In this document: positions 30,904 through 41,897 of the stretch, piece after piece
How the letters are laid out: the number at the start of each line of letters is the position of its first letter
How positions within the stretch are numbered: position 1 is the first letter of the stretch
From: Cladophialophora immunda
Taxonomy: Eukaryota; Ascomycota; Eurotiomycetes; Chaetothyriales; Herpotrichiellaceae
Reading direction: 5' to 3'
Assembly (NCBI RefSeq): GCF_000835495.1
Contig: NW_015622542.1
Span: 704,485-768,484, forward strand
DNA length: 64,000 nucleotides
Made by a program: the position numbers and the translations under genes
Notes under the pieces: generated by a model
What the model was told of the DNA's origin: nothing
Database searches by the model: none
What the model saw: the letters and a program-made list of their open reading frames with translations, nothing else

Positions 30904-31190
30904 TAAGTAGTCTACGCTTAGCTTCCTCTATAGTCATTAGGTTAGTCTTAATATAGTAATAGTGATTATAGAATCTAGTCACTTTAATTGAGGTGGCTAT
31001 ATTTTGGTTCCTTCCTTTTCCATAGGGTTTGGAGTTCCCTAATAGTATGGCGAATGGCTTGAAACGCGAGGAATATCCCACTAAGGAAGCCGATGAAGGG
31101 CCTAATATAGATGTCGACCTTGCTTTCAGAAAAGCGGGAATCCACTAGCTGAGTGACTTGCGGTTCACAAAGAACGGTTTTTAGCCTCAA
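30904..31190 (-). pseudogene. RIP-mutated copy of the 26.95-27.21 kb gene
   Basis: The sequence aligns base for base with 26950-27211. In the first 150 or so bases I count about 27 differences, of which more than 20 are C-to-T or G-to-A in this copy, with only two in the reverse direction and two transversions. The frame corresponding to the 99-residue protein is shortened and altered (for example ATSIKVTRFYNHYYYIKT), while the hydrophobic segment of the upstream frame is still visible. This is a textbook RIP pattern. Confidence 0.85.
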
Positions 31191-31226
31191 TGAACTGCAG
31201 TGACGCGTCCATTTCTGATCGGATGA

Positions 31227-31649
31227 TCAGGTTTTCAAAATAGATAGGAGACCAGCAAGGGCGCCGCCAGCAAAGGGAAAACTACCGCCCGGCTCCGGTC
31301 TGCGTTTCAATACTGCTATAACCATAGAGAAGGGCTGTGCCGCTTCCCACAGTCTCCTGAGACCAGCGGTTTTGACCTTGGCACCTTCCTGCAACACGTA
31401 GAAGCAGTGATCCTGGTTCGCCAAACCCTGAATACATTCATTGAAAGCTGTTTTGCCCTCTGAAGTCTTAGAAAACTGTGTAAGATGCCGGTCACTGTCC
31501 AGATAGACGATGACCTTATCCAATGGTGTTGATTGTAGATGCTTCTGCAGGAATTCGCTTGATGTTGTCCGAGCAGGGAGCGCTGTGAATGCACCGTCTG
31601 GTACACTGTCTGGGTGAGAGACTTCTGGTGGCGGGCTCTCTCGTGGCAA
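31227..31649 (-). CDS. Hypothetical protein, about 140 aa, 5' end uncertain
   Basis: The open frame contains a folded-looking segment with VIVYLDSDRHLTQFS, a Cys pair region (DHCFYVL), MVIAVLKRRP and a Gly-rich hydrophobic C-terminus (GGALAGLLSIL). The predicted start in this frame (MPRES) is not an ATG, and the frame continues upstream as a Pro/Ser/Arg-rich stretch to a CATCACAG acceptor-like site near 31710. A separate exon from ATG 31855 is therefore likely but I could not define its donor. No family recognised. Confidence 0.4.
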   Translation of the reverse strand: MPRESPPPEVSHPDSVPDGAFTALPARTTSSEFLQKHLQSTPLDKVIVYLDSDRHLTQFSKTSEGKTAFNECIQGLANQDHCFYVLQEGAKVKTAGLRRLWEAAQPFSMVIAVLKRRPEPGGSFPFAGGALAGLLSILKT

Positions 31650-33148
31650 ACTTCCTCGTGGAGGGGGCTGACTGGTTTCACGGCTCTGTATGGGTCCAGA
31701 CCGGGACTGTGATGGCGCAGGCGGTTGGGAGGGTAAGGGCCGGTATCAACGTCTCCAGGAAGTCGAATGCCTTTTGCCTTATGGGAGATGGCTATGGAAA
31801 CTGGGGCTTGAAAATTCCGAATCGTGGTATTGATAATCAAGAGTGAGAAATGCAAGAGAATATTGGATACAGCATGTGAGGAGCATTTTAGATTGTGTAT
31901 ATGCTCCGCGGATGGTGTGTAGGGTCAGTTGGCACTCGAAGTACCAGCAATTCCTTTCGTCACGAAGGGCATTTCACCACGCCGGGATATCGATTAACGT
32001 TTCCACCAAGGTCTTCCTGTTCTAGACTTTGCTTAGACCATCACCGGCTTAAAAATCTTCTGGGAGCAACTTATAGGATAGTATATAATCCTTTCGTCCG
32101 GGCTCTGCATCTGTTTGGTCCTCCATCTCCGAACGTTAGACAATAGGCGAAATAACATCAAGGGAATGTATCTTGTGGTTCCAGCCCCCGATTTAGACGT
32201 TCCTTTCTTGTGTAGATCATTCCTTCAGGTCGTTGATACGCTCTATCGTGTTTGCGTGTTTTCTTTGCAACTTCTCTTTCTTCCTGGACTAAGGCGAAGC
32301 ATGGACAACAGAGCGAACCGCAAAAATCGAAGCAAATATTGCCTGAGAGTCCGAATCTCTTTCTCACATTACGACGACTCGCGCTTTGGAGACAAGATGA
32401 ACAGCCACACCAGGCGAGAAAGGCCCAGGTACAGCACTGAAGAAGGAGATATTAGTCAAATACTTCCGAAACAGGTGGATATTCTCACCTCGCGATTGAA
32501 CCAGGTAAAGTCTGAGAGTCTGCGGTCCCGAATGCGTGCTTGAGTCTTTCCATAGAGGAAACAGGGTAGAAGCCATCCAAGGGCACCTATGCTCGCCATT
32601 AAAATCAACTAGTTCATCCACAAAACCTGATTGTCAGGCCATACATGTCTCATCGACAAAAGAAGAGCCAAAGAAAGGATGCTCCCACTTCGACATCGTG
32701 GCGTATCTCCGAGAGGAAATTAATCGATTATTGGGCTCATGCCCTTCTAAGTCAACACATACAGAGAAGAGGCAACAAACAATTCCGAGAAATTCGCGAC
32801 TTCACCGCGTCGGTATTAAGGAGGAGCATAGTCGAGATTTGCTGACATTCTCCTCGGCAAGAGAGGTGCCCATTAGGGCCTCTTTTGCGTCCCAAGGGAG
32901 ATTCGAGGAGCCAAAACTGGAGCTTACATTTGGAGGTATTGAATTCCTCGACTGGATTTTTTTCGACGTATCATTTGGTTCTGTCAAATCCCTTCCCAAT
33001 CCCATGGTAGTCTCTTTGGTGATGATGTTATAGGGAATATACTTGTTCTCTATGCAGTTCCCTTTTGTCGTTCCATGGCGAAATTTTACCTTGGACCTCA
33101 CACCTAGGAGTCAAAATTCGTAGTTGAATACTTGCTGGTTTGATCAAG
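31650..33148. other. Gene-poor stretch upstream of GH128 gene
   Basis: A possible gene starts at ATG 32301 with a GTAAAG donor near 32506 and a CCATAG acceptor near 32556, but the joined product stops quickly. A 165-codon frame (32536-33033) is open without a start. TATATAATC is at about 32082. Nothing is firm. Confidence 0.3.
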
Positions 33149-34057
33149 ATGTCTGTCCTGTATTGCCTCAGGTATCTCATGGGCTTCCTGCTCATCGTTC
33201 TGCGTCATCGAACCAGCTCCCTTGCGTTGTCGACAAATACCAATTTCCCGAGTAATAGCTGCGTATCAGTTTCTCAAGACGCTGACCCCCCTTCGGAGAG
33301 CTCTGTCGCAAGTCCGGTGCCAGAGACAAGTGGAAATTCAATACGGGGTAAAAGAGGTCTGGCCTATAACGATGCGTCACTCACCTACCTCTTCGCAAAC
33401 CAGTCCTCCGTGAGCTGGAGTTACAACTGGGCGTCATTCGCCAACGGCTCTCTTCCCTCTAACCTTGAATTTATCCCGACGCTCTGGGGCCTTGGTGAAG
33501 ACGAGACGTCTTCGTGGTTTACGCAGGCCTCCTCAGCCATCAGCTATGGATCCAAACATCTCTTCTCTTTCAATGAACCCGATATCGCAACACAAGCAAA
33601 CCTCACTTTCTCTGAAGCCGCCGACGGGTTCATACAGTATATGAATCCCTTCCACGACCAAGCAGAGCTGGCCACTCCGTCGGTGACGAATGGACTCGGT
33701 GACTCACTCGGCCTTGAGTGGTTGTCCTCATTCTTCGACGCCTGTGCAGGGAGATGCTTGGTCGATGTCGTCAACATCCACTGGTATGGCTCGGCAGTCG
33801 ACACGTCAGATTTCCAAGCGTTCGTATCTAACGCATCGGCATTGGCGGCAGAAAATGGCGTCAAAACTCTCTGGATTACGGAGCTACGCGGTAATGGAGA
33901 TATAGACCAACAGTTGCAGTTTTTGGGGGAAGTCCTGCCGTGGCTCGACGGGAACAACAACGTGGCCGGCTATGCCTGGTTTATGTGTGCCGTGGGGGAC
34001 GGCAACTTAGTGAGTAGTAGTGGCGTTCTATCTGCTTTGGGCCAAATGTATGGGTGA
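33149..34057 (+). CDS. Secreted GH128 endo-beta-1,3-glucanase, 302 aa
   Basis: A glycoside hydrolase of family GH128 (Asl1-like, Glyco_hydro_cc fold), which cleaves beta-1,3-glucan and in fungi acts on the cell wall. The ATG at 33149 begins a signal peptide (hydrophobic YLMGFLLIVL). A Ser/Thr-rich linker to about residue 65 precedes the (beta/alpha)8 domain starting at KRGLAYND. The two catalytic carboxylates are visible: Glu143 in FNEPD after strand 4 and Glu245 in ITELR after strand 7. The family VVNIHWYG motif and the closing AGYAWFM are present. Length and landmarks are complete, so the enzyme should be active. Intronless. The upstream in-frame TTG at 33140 is unlikely to be used. Confidence 0.93.
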   Translation: MSVLYCLRYLMGFLLIVLRHRTSSLALSTNTNFPSNSCVSVSQDADPPSESSVASPVPETSGNSIRGKRGLAYNDASLTYLFANQSSVSWSYNWASFANGSLPSNLEFIPTLWGLGEDETSSWFTQASSAISYGSKHLFSFNEPDIATQANLTFSEAADGFIQYMNPFHDQAELATPSVTNGLGDSLGLEWLSSFFDACAGRCLVDVVNIHWYGSAVDTSDFQAFVSNASALAAENGVKTLWITELRGNGDIDQQLQFLGEVLPWLDGNNNVAGYAWFMCAVGDGNLVSSSGVLSALGQMYG

Positions 34058-34712
34058 TGGTAGAACTCTCAGGCATGGGACGCCATGAATTACACCCCCG
34101 AGATGTCATTGTTTCATTTGGGATGAAACGGAGATCGGGGGAGCTTTGGAACCATTATAGGACGGCTTATCCCTATGTGGCGGAGGAAGAGAACCAAACA
34201 AGGATCGATATCGAATCAACATCAGACCCAAATTTGTAATTAAAGGAGTCTCGGCTAAACGTGGTCAAGTGTCATGAGACGAGTAGCGGTTCATCTGAGA
34301 GCTAGCTCTAGCTGATGTAAATAAGAAGGTTGTGGCAGAATAATTAACTCGGATGAGAAGATTTGATTGAACTATACCAAAGGAAACTGATGATGGTTTG
34401 GACCTCGGCTGATTGGCCGGAACGTTGGTGCGCATGTGACGACTTAGCTCGGCAGGAGCTGTTGCCGCGGGCTAGCTTGGAGCCTGAAGTGACTTGTTTT
34501 CATCCCTCGACGGCCTCAATATCATCATCCCTTTATCATCCTCCATATGGCCTTCTGGAACAGATTCCAGCCGCGTCCCACGCCAATCAGTGACCGTCTT
34601 TATCCTATTAATGGAGATGCTGTACCGGGTTCCTGTGAAGATTGCACCGGCTCACAACCTTCTCTGATCTGTCCCTCCACGAGCGCGATACCTCCAAGAG
34701 CCCTGATGCCGT
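34058..34712. other. Intergenic, no supported gene
   Basis: Downstream regions of two convergent genes. Only short frames were seen. Confidence 0.5.
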
Positions 34713-37700
34713 TTACCGAGCACGACGACACTTCTTGGCCGGCTCCTCTCTCCTCTTTTCTCCCTCGTCTTCCGTCTCCTCACGCTCCTTTCGCTTCCTA
34801 TGATCAGGAGTACCAAAATCGTTGTTGAGGCCTTGCACATCCATAAGATCGGGGACGGCATATGGAGATCCACTGATGTGCTGCGAATCAGCTGGCCCTT
34901 CTTGGAGCAGAACAGATAATGTGTCCTTGGTTTCAAATTCGACCCTTTTGCGAAAGGTTCCATGGTGGTCGATGAACGACCGATCACCGACCGACCCGGG
35001 AATCCAGTGGCCGTTTACGATAAATCTCGCCGCTCGTCTAGACAACTGTTCCAGCAGCATCTCCAGTCCGGGACTGTTTCGAGGCAAACAACAGAAAATA
35101 TGGCCCGAACCACAATACTTCCCCTTGATCTTCTTCGGCTTTGACTCGAGTTCGAAGTAGAAACGCGTCGCAACGAGGCAACGCGCGACGATATCGACAT
35201 CCTCCGACCGACAGAACTGTTCCCGAGCCTTTGTTGCCAGCCCGCGCATCCCGCTCGTATCGTCCAAGTCGACCTCCCTGTCCAGTTCGACGTCAAACCG
35301 GAAATAGCGCCCGTCCAACTCTGCCCGTCTTCCATTCTTGAACGCCTGGGCAATTTTTTGCCCGTTGATTAATTCCATGAAGGCTCTGTACGATCGTGGC
35401 AGGAATCCCTCTCTCCAGATCGCACGTAGTCTACTGGAGTGCGACGTAGGTACGCGTGGTCCCGGGGACCCGGTACCGAGGGAGACGACCACATTAGGCC
35501 TTCGGATCAGTGGCCACACCACCGGGATTTCCCACAGGGCAAGGTCGACGGGATTGTTCCTCCACAGGGCTCCGTCTTGAAAGGTTCCTGCCCCAGGGAT
35601 GCGCTTTGCTGGAAAGTACCTCGTGGCCTGTGAGCTGATCAGAACCTCGAAAGAGGCGGAAGTGAACATACCACGGTGCCGCAGCTCCGCTCATTGCTCT
35701 TGTTTGCAATATCAGCCATCTTCTCATGCTCCGACAAACCGTGACGGAAGGAAATAGCAAATGGACACTCACATCTCCCACAACCGAATCGTTTTCCGCC
35801 CATCTTGTGACCGGACAATGCGGTATCCTGTTCATCCGTTAGAGGTCGCTCTCACATTGCCGGTTCGAATCTCAACGTACCGCAGTCCTGCGGCCGCGTT
35901 CCCGCCCCATTATAGTTGGTGAAGAGGCACGGGTCCGTTTCCAGGACTGTGGTCACCGGGATTCCCACTTTCGCGCCGATCGCAGTTGCATAGGAGTTGT
36001 CCAGGATACCCATGTCGCCGCCGAAAACTGCTTTTAACGCAGCTTCCAAATTATCCGCTGGATATAGACCGTCGGCCAAATATGACACGAGAAACTCAAG
36101 AATGTGCGACAGGACCGGAATGCGGGACACGACGGGTACGTGGGAGACCCAGCGCGGCCTGAATGCCCTTTTCGCAAAAGATTCGAAAATATTCGCACAG
36201 TCCTCCACCGGCCACCCCATAATAAACAATGCGAGGACGATCAGCCCGCCTAGTCCGCGTCAGCGAGGCCTTTTTCAGCGGATCGTGTCCACCTACCGGA
36301 ACTGGTGCCGAACGAAATCTCGAAATTATCCTGCACTGGGATCGGTAGGCCTACCCTATCCTGCAAGATTTGCAAAAACAGCAGCGGCACGATTCCTTTA
36401 ATGCCGCCCCCATCGATGGTCAATACGTTGACGCCCGCGGTGTCAGGCTTTACCTTTACCGTCACCTCTCGAAGCGCTATATCGCAGAGGAAACAGCGCC
36501 GAATGTCAAACGCCCAGCGATCATTCTGATCCGCGTGTCCGAAGACTCGGGGGCAGTTCTCGCAGACCGCGTGGCCGCAGGGCAAGGTGTTGTTCTCTGG
36601 CGTGCGACGCAAGCATACGAGACAGGTGTCGTCGCTTCTTACCCGCTTCCAGCGAAGCTTAAAACTCTTCAGATTGTTGTGATGGACCGTCATGGACGGC
36701 GTGCCTGCGACAAAGTCCTCGAAACATTTTCGCAGCTGTTCTGAGACGGCTTGGACGAAGCCAGACGGAAGAAGCAATTTTATCGAGCTGTCATACACAA
36801 GCACACCGCTCCTACCCGCTTGATAGCAGGCGTCTTTATACAGGGTCTGAAACACATCTTCCGGGTTGAACGCCACGGGGCCGTCAGATTGGTTCCGCCA
36901 CTTCGTGAAAGGAGCTCCGACTTACCGTGCATACCGGGAGGATAGTGATCCAGCAGAAGGCTCGATGCAATCATTGGCACCGCGAAGTCCATTAGCTCTT
37001 CAGGCGATTTGATCTGCTTTAGGAAGTTGGACAGATGCGTGCCTAAGTCCGACGCGACAGGATTTCGCAAACGCGACGCTTGCACGAAATCGAACGGCTC
37101 CCTAGTGGTTCTGCCAAAGTGGTCGGTCGCACATCTGAAGAACGCGGTCAAGTGCCTCCCAGAGAAAAGCGTCCTCGCTTCGATCTTCTGCCTTCGACCT
37201 TGATTCAACGCCCGGACTAAGAATTCCTCCAGTCGCCGGTAGTCCTGCCCCCCGTGGGGAACGGTCACCACTTCGAGAGCCGAAACCATCTCCAGGGGGT
37301 TTTTGGTTGTCTCTTCTCTCAGCTCGCCCAGGAGGACCTCCTCGGCCCCCTTGTCGCTTTCGGCCCCAGGGTCTGTGGCTTCCATCACCACGACCATCCG
37401 TGGATATGTTGTCTTCGGTAATGTTGTCGGCTTGCCATTCTCGAGCCACGATGCGAGTCGACGTACCACGGGACCAAACCCGCCGACGTCGGTGGAAAAG
37501 AAGCAAAAGACATCCGCAAAAGCGCCCAAGAGACGGGAGTAGAGATGATCAGCAGCATCTTCTAAAGCCAGATCTCGGACGCCTCCCCGGATGCGAGGAA
37601 GCATCAACTGTCTCGTCTCGTGGCATTGGGCCGAGGACATCTTTTTCAAGGCCCGGTATGGAAGGTCGCCATCTGCTAGAAGCACGGGGACGTCATGGAA

Positions 37701-37976
37701 CACATCGGGATTTCCTTGTTGGAGATGCACTCCGCCGCCGCGTTTCCGTCTGCCTGCCGACTTCTGCCTCTTCTTGTCTACTCCGAGCAAACGAAGGGCT
37801 GACAATTTGGCGGTATGACCAATGAAAACCAACAAGCTGGGTTGCTGAAGGTCAGGGCTGGGAATTTCGTCAATAAGCGTTTGAAGCCGATCTGAGATGC
37901 ACAAGATGACTTCGTTTCGTTCGATGCGGAGGTTGAGCCAATCGCTGTGACGGCAGCGTGCCATCATGAGAGCCAA
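34713..37976 (-). CDS. Patatin-like phospholipase with RING-like insert, six exons, about 989 aa
   Basis: Exons (high to low): 37976-36926, 36857-36297, 36249-35881, 35827-35773, 35698-35672, 35619-34713; all five introns (68, 47, 53, 74, 52 bp) keep frame. Residues 1-400 form an alpha/beta domain of unknown type. A zinc-binding RING-like cluster follows (Cys429, Cys432, Cys444, His446, Cys449, Cys452, Cys472, Cys475). The patatin domain has the oxyanion motif DGGGIKG (about 499-505), the nucleophile GTSSG with Ser536 at the boundary of exons 2 and 3, and the catalytic Asp703 in QDGAL. Both members of the Ser-Asp dyad are present, so acyl-hydrolase activity on lipids is expected. The C-terminus is charged with a nuclear-signal-like KKCRRAR. 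It is divergent from the gene at 38367. The start could be either of two further ATGs within the first five codons. Confidence 0.9.
36250..36296 (-). other. Intron interrupting the patatin nucleophile elbow
   Basis: A 47-bp intron (GTAGGT donor, GACTAG acceptor) splits the second Gly codon of the GxSxG motif. Retention introduces a stop after about a dozen codons, before the rest of the catalytic domain. Confidence 0.85.
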
Positions 37977-38366
37977 AATGCTCCTGTAAGTCCCAGTATC
38001 GTGATTGTGAGGTGCACAAGATAAAATGCTTTTGAGACATCACGGAAAACCGTCATCCTGTGAGAAGAACTCCATCCAGATCCTTGAATAGCGGGCGAGG
38101 AAAAGGAAATAAGTAGGATGAAGAGACTCAAACAGGCTCCAAACGCCGCCCTTCGGGATCCAATTTTGAACTGGCATAAATCTGGTGCATGTTTTGGGCT
38201 CCTCACAATACAACTAGGTTGACTGACGTCCCCCGTCTATTTTTCCTTGATTTGCAACTTGAATCGACGACGCTCTTTTGGCGACTGCGCAGGTGAACAA
38301 GTGCAGAGCGTTGATTATGGTCATTTTTGGTATTTCGAAGGGCAAGACAGACAAATACTCGGCAGG
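37977..38366. promoter_or_regulatory. Divergent promoter between patatin and Cys-rich protein genes
   Basis: 390 bp separates two ATGs facing apart. No clear TATA box was seen. Shared regulation of both genes is possible. Confidence 0.4.
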
Positions 38367-38861
38367 ATGCATTCCAGTAACCAACCACGTCATATGAATC
38401 GACAACCTGTCGAACTTGAAGATCCGAGATCTACCCCCGATCTGAAGAGCTACTCCGAGCTACCCACGGTCAGGCATAGATGTGCCCTTTGCCGTAAGCT
38501 TCGGTCTTCGGCTTACCAGAGAGATCATCCCATCGCCCCGGGAGAACAACCGACTCCGGGGGTCTGTTCACGACCTGGATGCAGCGCCCAGAAACGAGCT
38601 TGGTCTCTAGCGAAGAGGCCTCCACCGGTGATAGTCCTGGAAGTGCACTGTTACATCTACGAGAACCCTTTCCCGGACAACTCCACTGAAACTCCTCTCA
38701 CGGTCGAGCTCCCTGCGGCAGAGCAGGGCCGACGAAAGGAGCTCCTTCATGGTGGTTATGAGAAGTCGTCCTGGGTGCAAAAGAACACCAACCTATTTGA
38801 AGATACGCAGCAAGTTCCATGGGTCAATCGTATGACCAAACCAACTTTTCTACCTCGCTAA
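38367..38861 (+). CDS. Small protein with four-Cys zinc-ribbon-like motif, 164 aa
   Basis: From ATG 38367 (a TTG frame extends further upstream but has no ATG). The core is a Cys motif, CALCRKLRSSAY, then a Pro-rich turn and GVCSRPGC (two CxxC-type pairs about 25 residues apart), followed by a hydrophobic beta-strand (PPVIVLEVHCYIY). This resembles a fungal-specific zinc-ribbon pattern I have seen in uncharacterised proteins. No named family. It lies head-to-head with the patatin gene, which may indicate a functional pair. The C-terminus is basic. Confidence 0.55.
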   Translation: MHSSNQPRHMNRQPVELEDPRSTPDLKSYSELPTVRHRCALCRKLRSSAYQRDHPIAPGEQPTPGVCSRPGCSAQKRAWSLAKRPPPVIVLEVHCYIYENPFPDNSTETPLTVELPAAEQGRRKELLHGGYEKSSWVQKNTNLFEDTQQVPWVNRMTKPTFLPR

Positions 38862-40860
38862 GCTGGGAGCTTTTGTAGTGGGTCAACATCGCGTCCGTAC
38901 CCACATTGCAACGGATACCAGGCGTCAATGAATGTTTCCGTTGTGATGTTTCTATCTGAAGATGATGGTCACTGATGGAATTGGCAATGGAACCGCCGGC
39001 CGGTTTTGTTGGTGGAACGTATGGCAGGTTTTGCAACGGAGTCATGTTTGATGAGATTCAGATATTGTTCACATCTATACCATACAATTCTAGTCACACC
39101 ATCCTCATAGGAACTATGAATGGGACGGCTAGGTCATTCTGCGATTTCGTCCCTCTGGCTAAGGTCACGCTGCCCACACCACAGGTCAATTAACCACCAC
39201 TGCACCAAGCATGAAAAATTGAGCACGTTCTAGCACCTCAGGTTCAGCCGGCGACAACCATGAAGAAAGTATACTGGCTAGGTGTCTTGGACTGTGATAA
39301 CTTTCAGAAACTGCGGTAGGGCACTATTTGCCGTCGACCGAGGTTGGCCGACTTTACCACGTGCCATTTTCGACTGACCATTGTCCGATGCAAGGCCGTG
39401 ATTTTACGTGTCTAGAGCTCCAGCTCACGTGCACTTTCGACGTATATAGAAATCAAGATCGAATAGCAGCAATGAGCGGCGTTCCATGGCAGTGCAACAA
39501 GCCAACACAAGCTAAAACTCTGAGCATGCGTTAGGGTATTCGTGCGCACAACTACCTCCTGGCCCTTTTGAGCCCCGGCTAAGTAGTCGGGGCCACGAGT
39601 TGATGGGTGTGTGGGGAATTAAGTATGGTGGCGTTGCCCTCAAAGCTTAGTCATCCACCAGGTCCCTTTTGACTGGTGTTTTGTGTCCGGTGAACCGTGG
39701 TTGATTTTTCACATGAAAGTTGCAATCAACAACACAACTCACTGGACCTAGTCGCCCAGAGCGAACGGAATGGAGGCTCTTCGCCGTTCTTACCATTTCT
39801 TGCAAACCGGGTCGACCGGGTCGTGTCGATCAAATCATCGCCTGACATTGTTAGCCACCATCCATAACCAGCCCCCGCCTCCCAAACAGTCCACGACTGG
39901 CCCACATAACCACATCGCGAGACAGCCCATTTCGACTCCGAGCGATTGCTAGACGACAGTTCTGTATCCAAATTGCAGGTGGCCGTCAAGGCTGGCTATC
40001 AGTGTAATATCAGCACTACCAAATATAGATTACGGGTCCATGCGCCGGGCGACAAATCACTGATGGCTCAGAACGCGGGACAGGACAATGGCAGGAATAA
40101 CGCCAGTAACCTTGACGTCTATGGGACTATGTTTAGATTCTTTTGTCCCTCGGACTGGGAGCTCCAAAGGATGGTGGGTCCGGCAACGAAGTGTTGTGGA
40201 GGGAAACTTTCTTCCCTCTCCCCTTTGCCGGAGCTTTGCTCTGGTTGTGGCCCTGCGCGTGTTGACTACGCCTCGACCTCGCTCCTGGCCTTGGCTTTGC
40301 TCGAGCATTTCCCTTTCCCACAACGTACTCAAAATTCTTCGCAGAAAGTATCTCTACTTGCGGATCGGTTGACTTCTAGACGAGAGTTAGCGCCTGGAGT
40401 CAATGGTCGATCAGGTCAACGGGCTCCTTACAAGATCTTCGATGCTACATGGCAACGATCCTCCATTGGGCGTCTGAAAAAATGTCACCTGCCCGCTCTC
40501 GGGATTACGGAGACACACTGTAAATTCGAATCCGCATATCTGCCAGAGGAGAAATGTTTTGTTAAGCCAGCCTCGCTTCCTCTTTCGTCGTTGTGTAGTC
40601 CTCTCCTTTCTAGTTTGCTCTTCCTTTTGTTTTACCATCTTTTTGGGGAGTTCAACTTGACTAGCCGCGAAGCCTCCATAACGATAGTGGTTTTATATTT
40701 CGTAGTATCGCATCAGATGGAGAGCCCATTCTGGCTCCTCGAGGCCATTCTGTTCATAGACGCTGCCTTTTGAGGATCCAATTCTGGACTCTTCCCTATA
40801 AAGGTCGTGGTAGGTAATGTCTCCTCCCGTTGCTCACTCTCCCCAAAGAACCTCCTAACG
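38862..40860. other. Gene-poor 2-kb stretch
   Basis: A 275-codon frame (39946-40773, no ATG before 40062) has erratic composition and a hydrophobic Leu/Ser run near its end. I do not accept it as a gene. TATAAAG at 40797-40803 is the likely core promoter of the 40861 gene. Confidence 0.4.
40797..40803 (+). promoter_or_regulatory. TATA box of 40861 gene
   Basis: TATAAAG 58 bp before the ATG, within a pyrimidine-rich context typical of strong fungal promoters. Confidence 0.5.
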
Positions 40861-41484
40861 ATGCTGCTGCGCACTGCCACCCAGGCTTCTATCTTCGTTG
40901 CTCTTACCTCCCCTTTGGGGAGGGTCTCTGCGGATACCTTTCGAACTGACATCGAGACAATCACTCCAACGGCCAGTATGTCAAGGGACTTTGTCTGGAC
41001 GAACACTTCCAGCGCTCCACCAGAGGCGACCGTTGAGATTCAGTTCGACGGCTTGGTCGGCTCCGGCGTCATAAACTTAACCAGCAATTACGGCTTTACA
41101 GCCGTCAATCTAACCGCCGCCAGCACCTCTGTGACCTCCTGCACCTCTCCAAATCCATTCGCAGCCAATGTCACTTCTGGAGCGACCATTCCTCCCCTTT
41201 CCACCGACAGCGTCTCTGTCACGAACCCTCCTTCGACGAATGCGACCGTGGTTTCCTCTGGCGAACCGTTTACGTCGCCGTCGTCACTGTCTACCACAGA
41301 CGGCGGGTCTCTTGGCTCGACCCAGAGCACAAGCCTTGATCTTCCTTCTGCCACTGCCTCGTCGGCCAACATCAGCCTCTTCACCGGTGTTGGAGGACGA
41401 TCGGGAGTATCTCCAGCGGCTTTGCTGATGTGGTTGCTCCTAGGCCTGATGCCGACATTTTCTGTCTGGAGTGATAATTTCTAA
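40861..41484 (+). CDS. Secreted Ser/Thr-rich, possibly GPI-anchored wall protein, 207 aa
   Basis: The ATG at 40861 starts a signal peptide (about residues 1-24, ending RVSA). The mature protein is dominated by Ser, Thr, Asn, Val and Gly with several N-glycosylation sequons (NTS, NLT, NAT, NIS), typical of a heavily O-glycosylated cell-wall or surface protein. A C-terminal hydrophobic run (PAALLMWLLLGLM) could be a GPI-addition signal, although it is followed by a polar tail (SVWSDNF) that is longer than usual. No catalytic domain. Intronless, with a well placed TATA box. Confidence 0.7.
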   Translation: MLLRTATQASIFVALTSPLGRVSADTFRTDIETITPTASMSRDFVWTNTSSAPPEATVEIQFDGLVGSGVINLTSNYGFTAVNLTAASTSVTSCTSPNPFAANVTSGATIPPLSTDSVSVTNPPSTNATVVSSGEPFTSPSSLSTTDGGSLGSTQSTSLDLPSATASSANISLFTGVGGRSGVSPAALLMWLLLGLMPTFSVWSDNF

Positions 41485-41660
41485 CGGTAGATGTATGGAC
41501 GACGGATTCTTCTCCTTTCTGCACTTCGTCTGTTGCGGGAAGCTTTATGGGGACTTAAATAGGTTAGGTAGCTTACTCCTAGAATATATACCTTTCAATA
41601 TGGAAATCGGTGTGGCGCCTCGTAAAGCACCAGTGAAGCGTTTGGCATCTACAGAACTCG

Positions 41661-41897
41661 ATGTTAATCCTCTTGATGAGTTACATGAGAGGAGATCTAT
41701 TCGTCGTTCCGTATGAAGGCGAGCTCGGGATGGGCCATGAATATGTGGATGTACCTTTGACATTGACGTGGATCATCAAAGACATTATAAGAAGTGCATA
41801 CCAGCGACGAGCGTTAGAAAGTATAGTAGAGGATGATGATGAATTCGAACGCGCAATACAACGAGACCGTAAGTGGAAACTAAAGACTAGCGGTTGA
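41661..41897 (+). CDS. Hypothetical small protein, 78 aa
   Basis: An ATG frame with a hydrophobic start, a central segment (YVDVPLTLTWIIKDII) and an acidic-to-basic C-terminus (VEDDDEFERAIQRDRKWKL). A second tiny ATG frame follows at 41907-42089 (60 aa, MDIVIKGEQRPWFH), in the same orientation and separated by only nine bases. They could be exons of one gene, but no intron with correct sites joins them. Both are of unknown function. Confidence 0.3.
   Translation: MLILLMSYMRGDLFVVPYEGELGMGHEYVDVPLTLTWIIKDIIRSAYQRRALESIVEDDDEFERAIQRDRKWKLKTSG

Noticed and set aside
32536..33033. 165-codon frame upstream of the glucanase
   Set aside because: No ATG at the start, and the candidate upstream exon joins in the wrong frame.
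35671..35671. Frameshift in the patatin gene near the WYF motif
   Set aside because: A 52-bp intron (35620-35671, GTATGT donor, CACGAG acceptor) restores the frame and the family-typical WYFPAKRIPG sequence, so no mutation is needed.
39946..40773. 275-codon frame
   Set aside because: No ATG near its start, erratic composition, a Leu/Ser homopolymer-like end and no motif.
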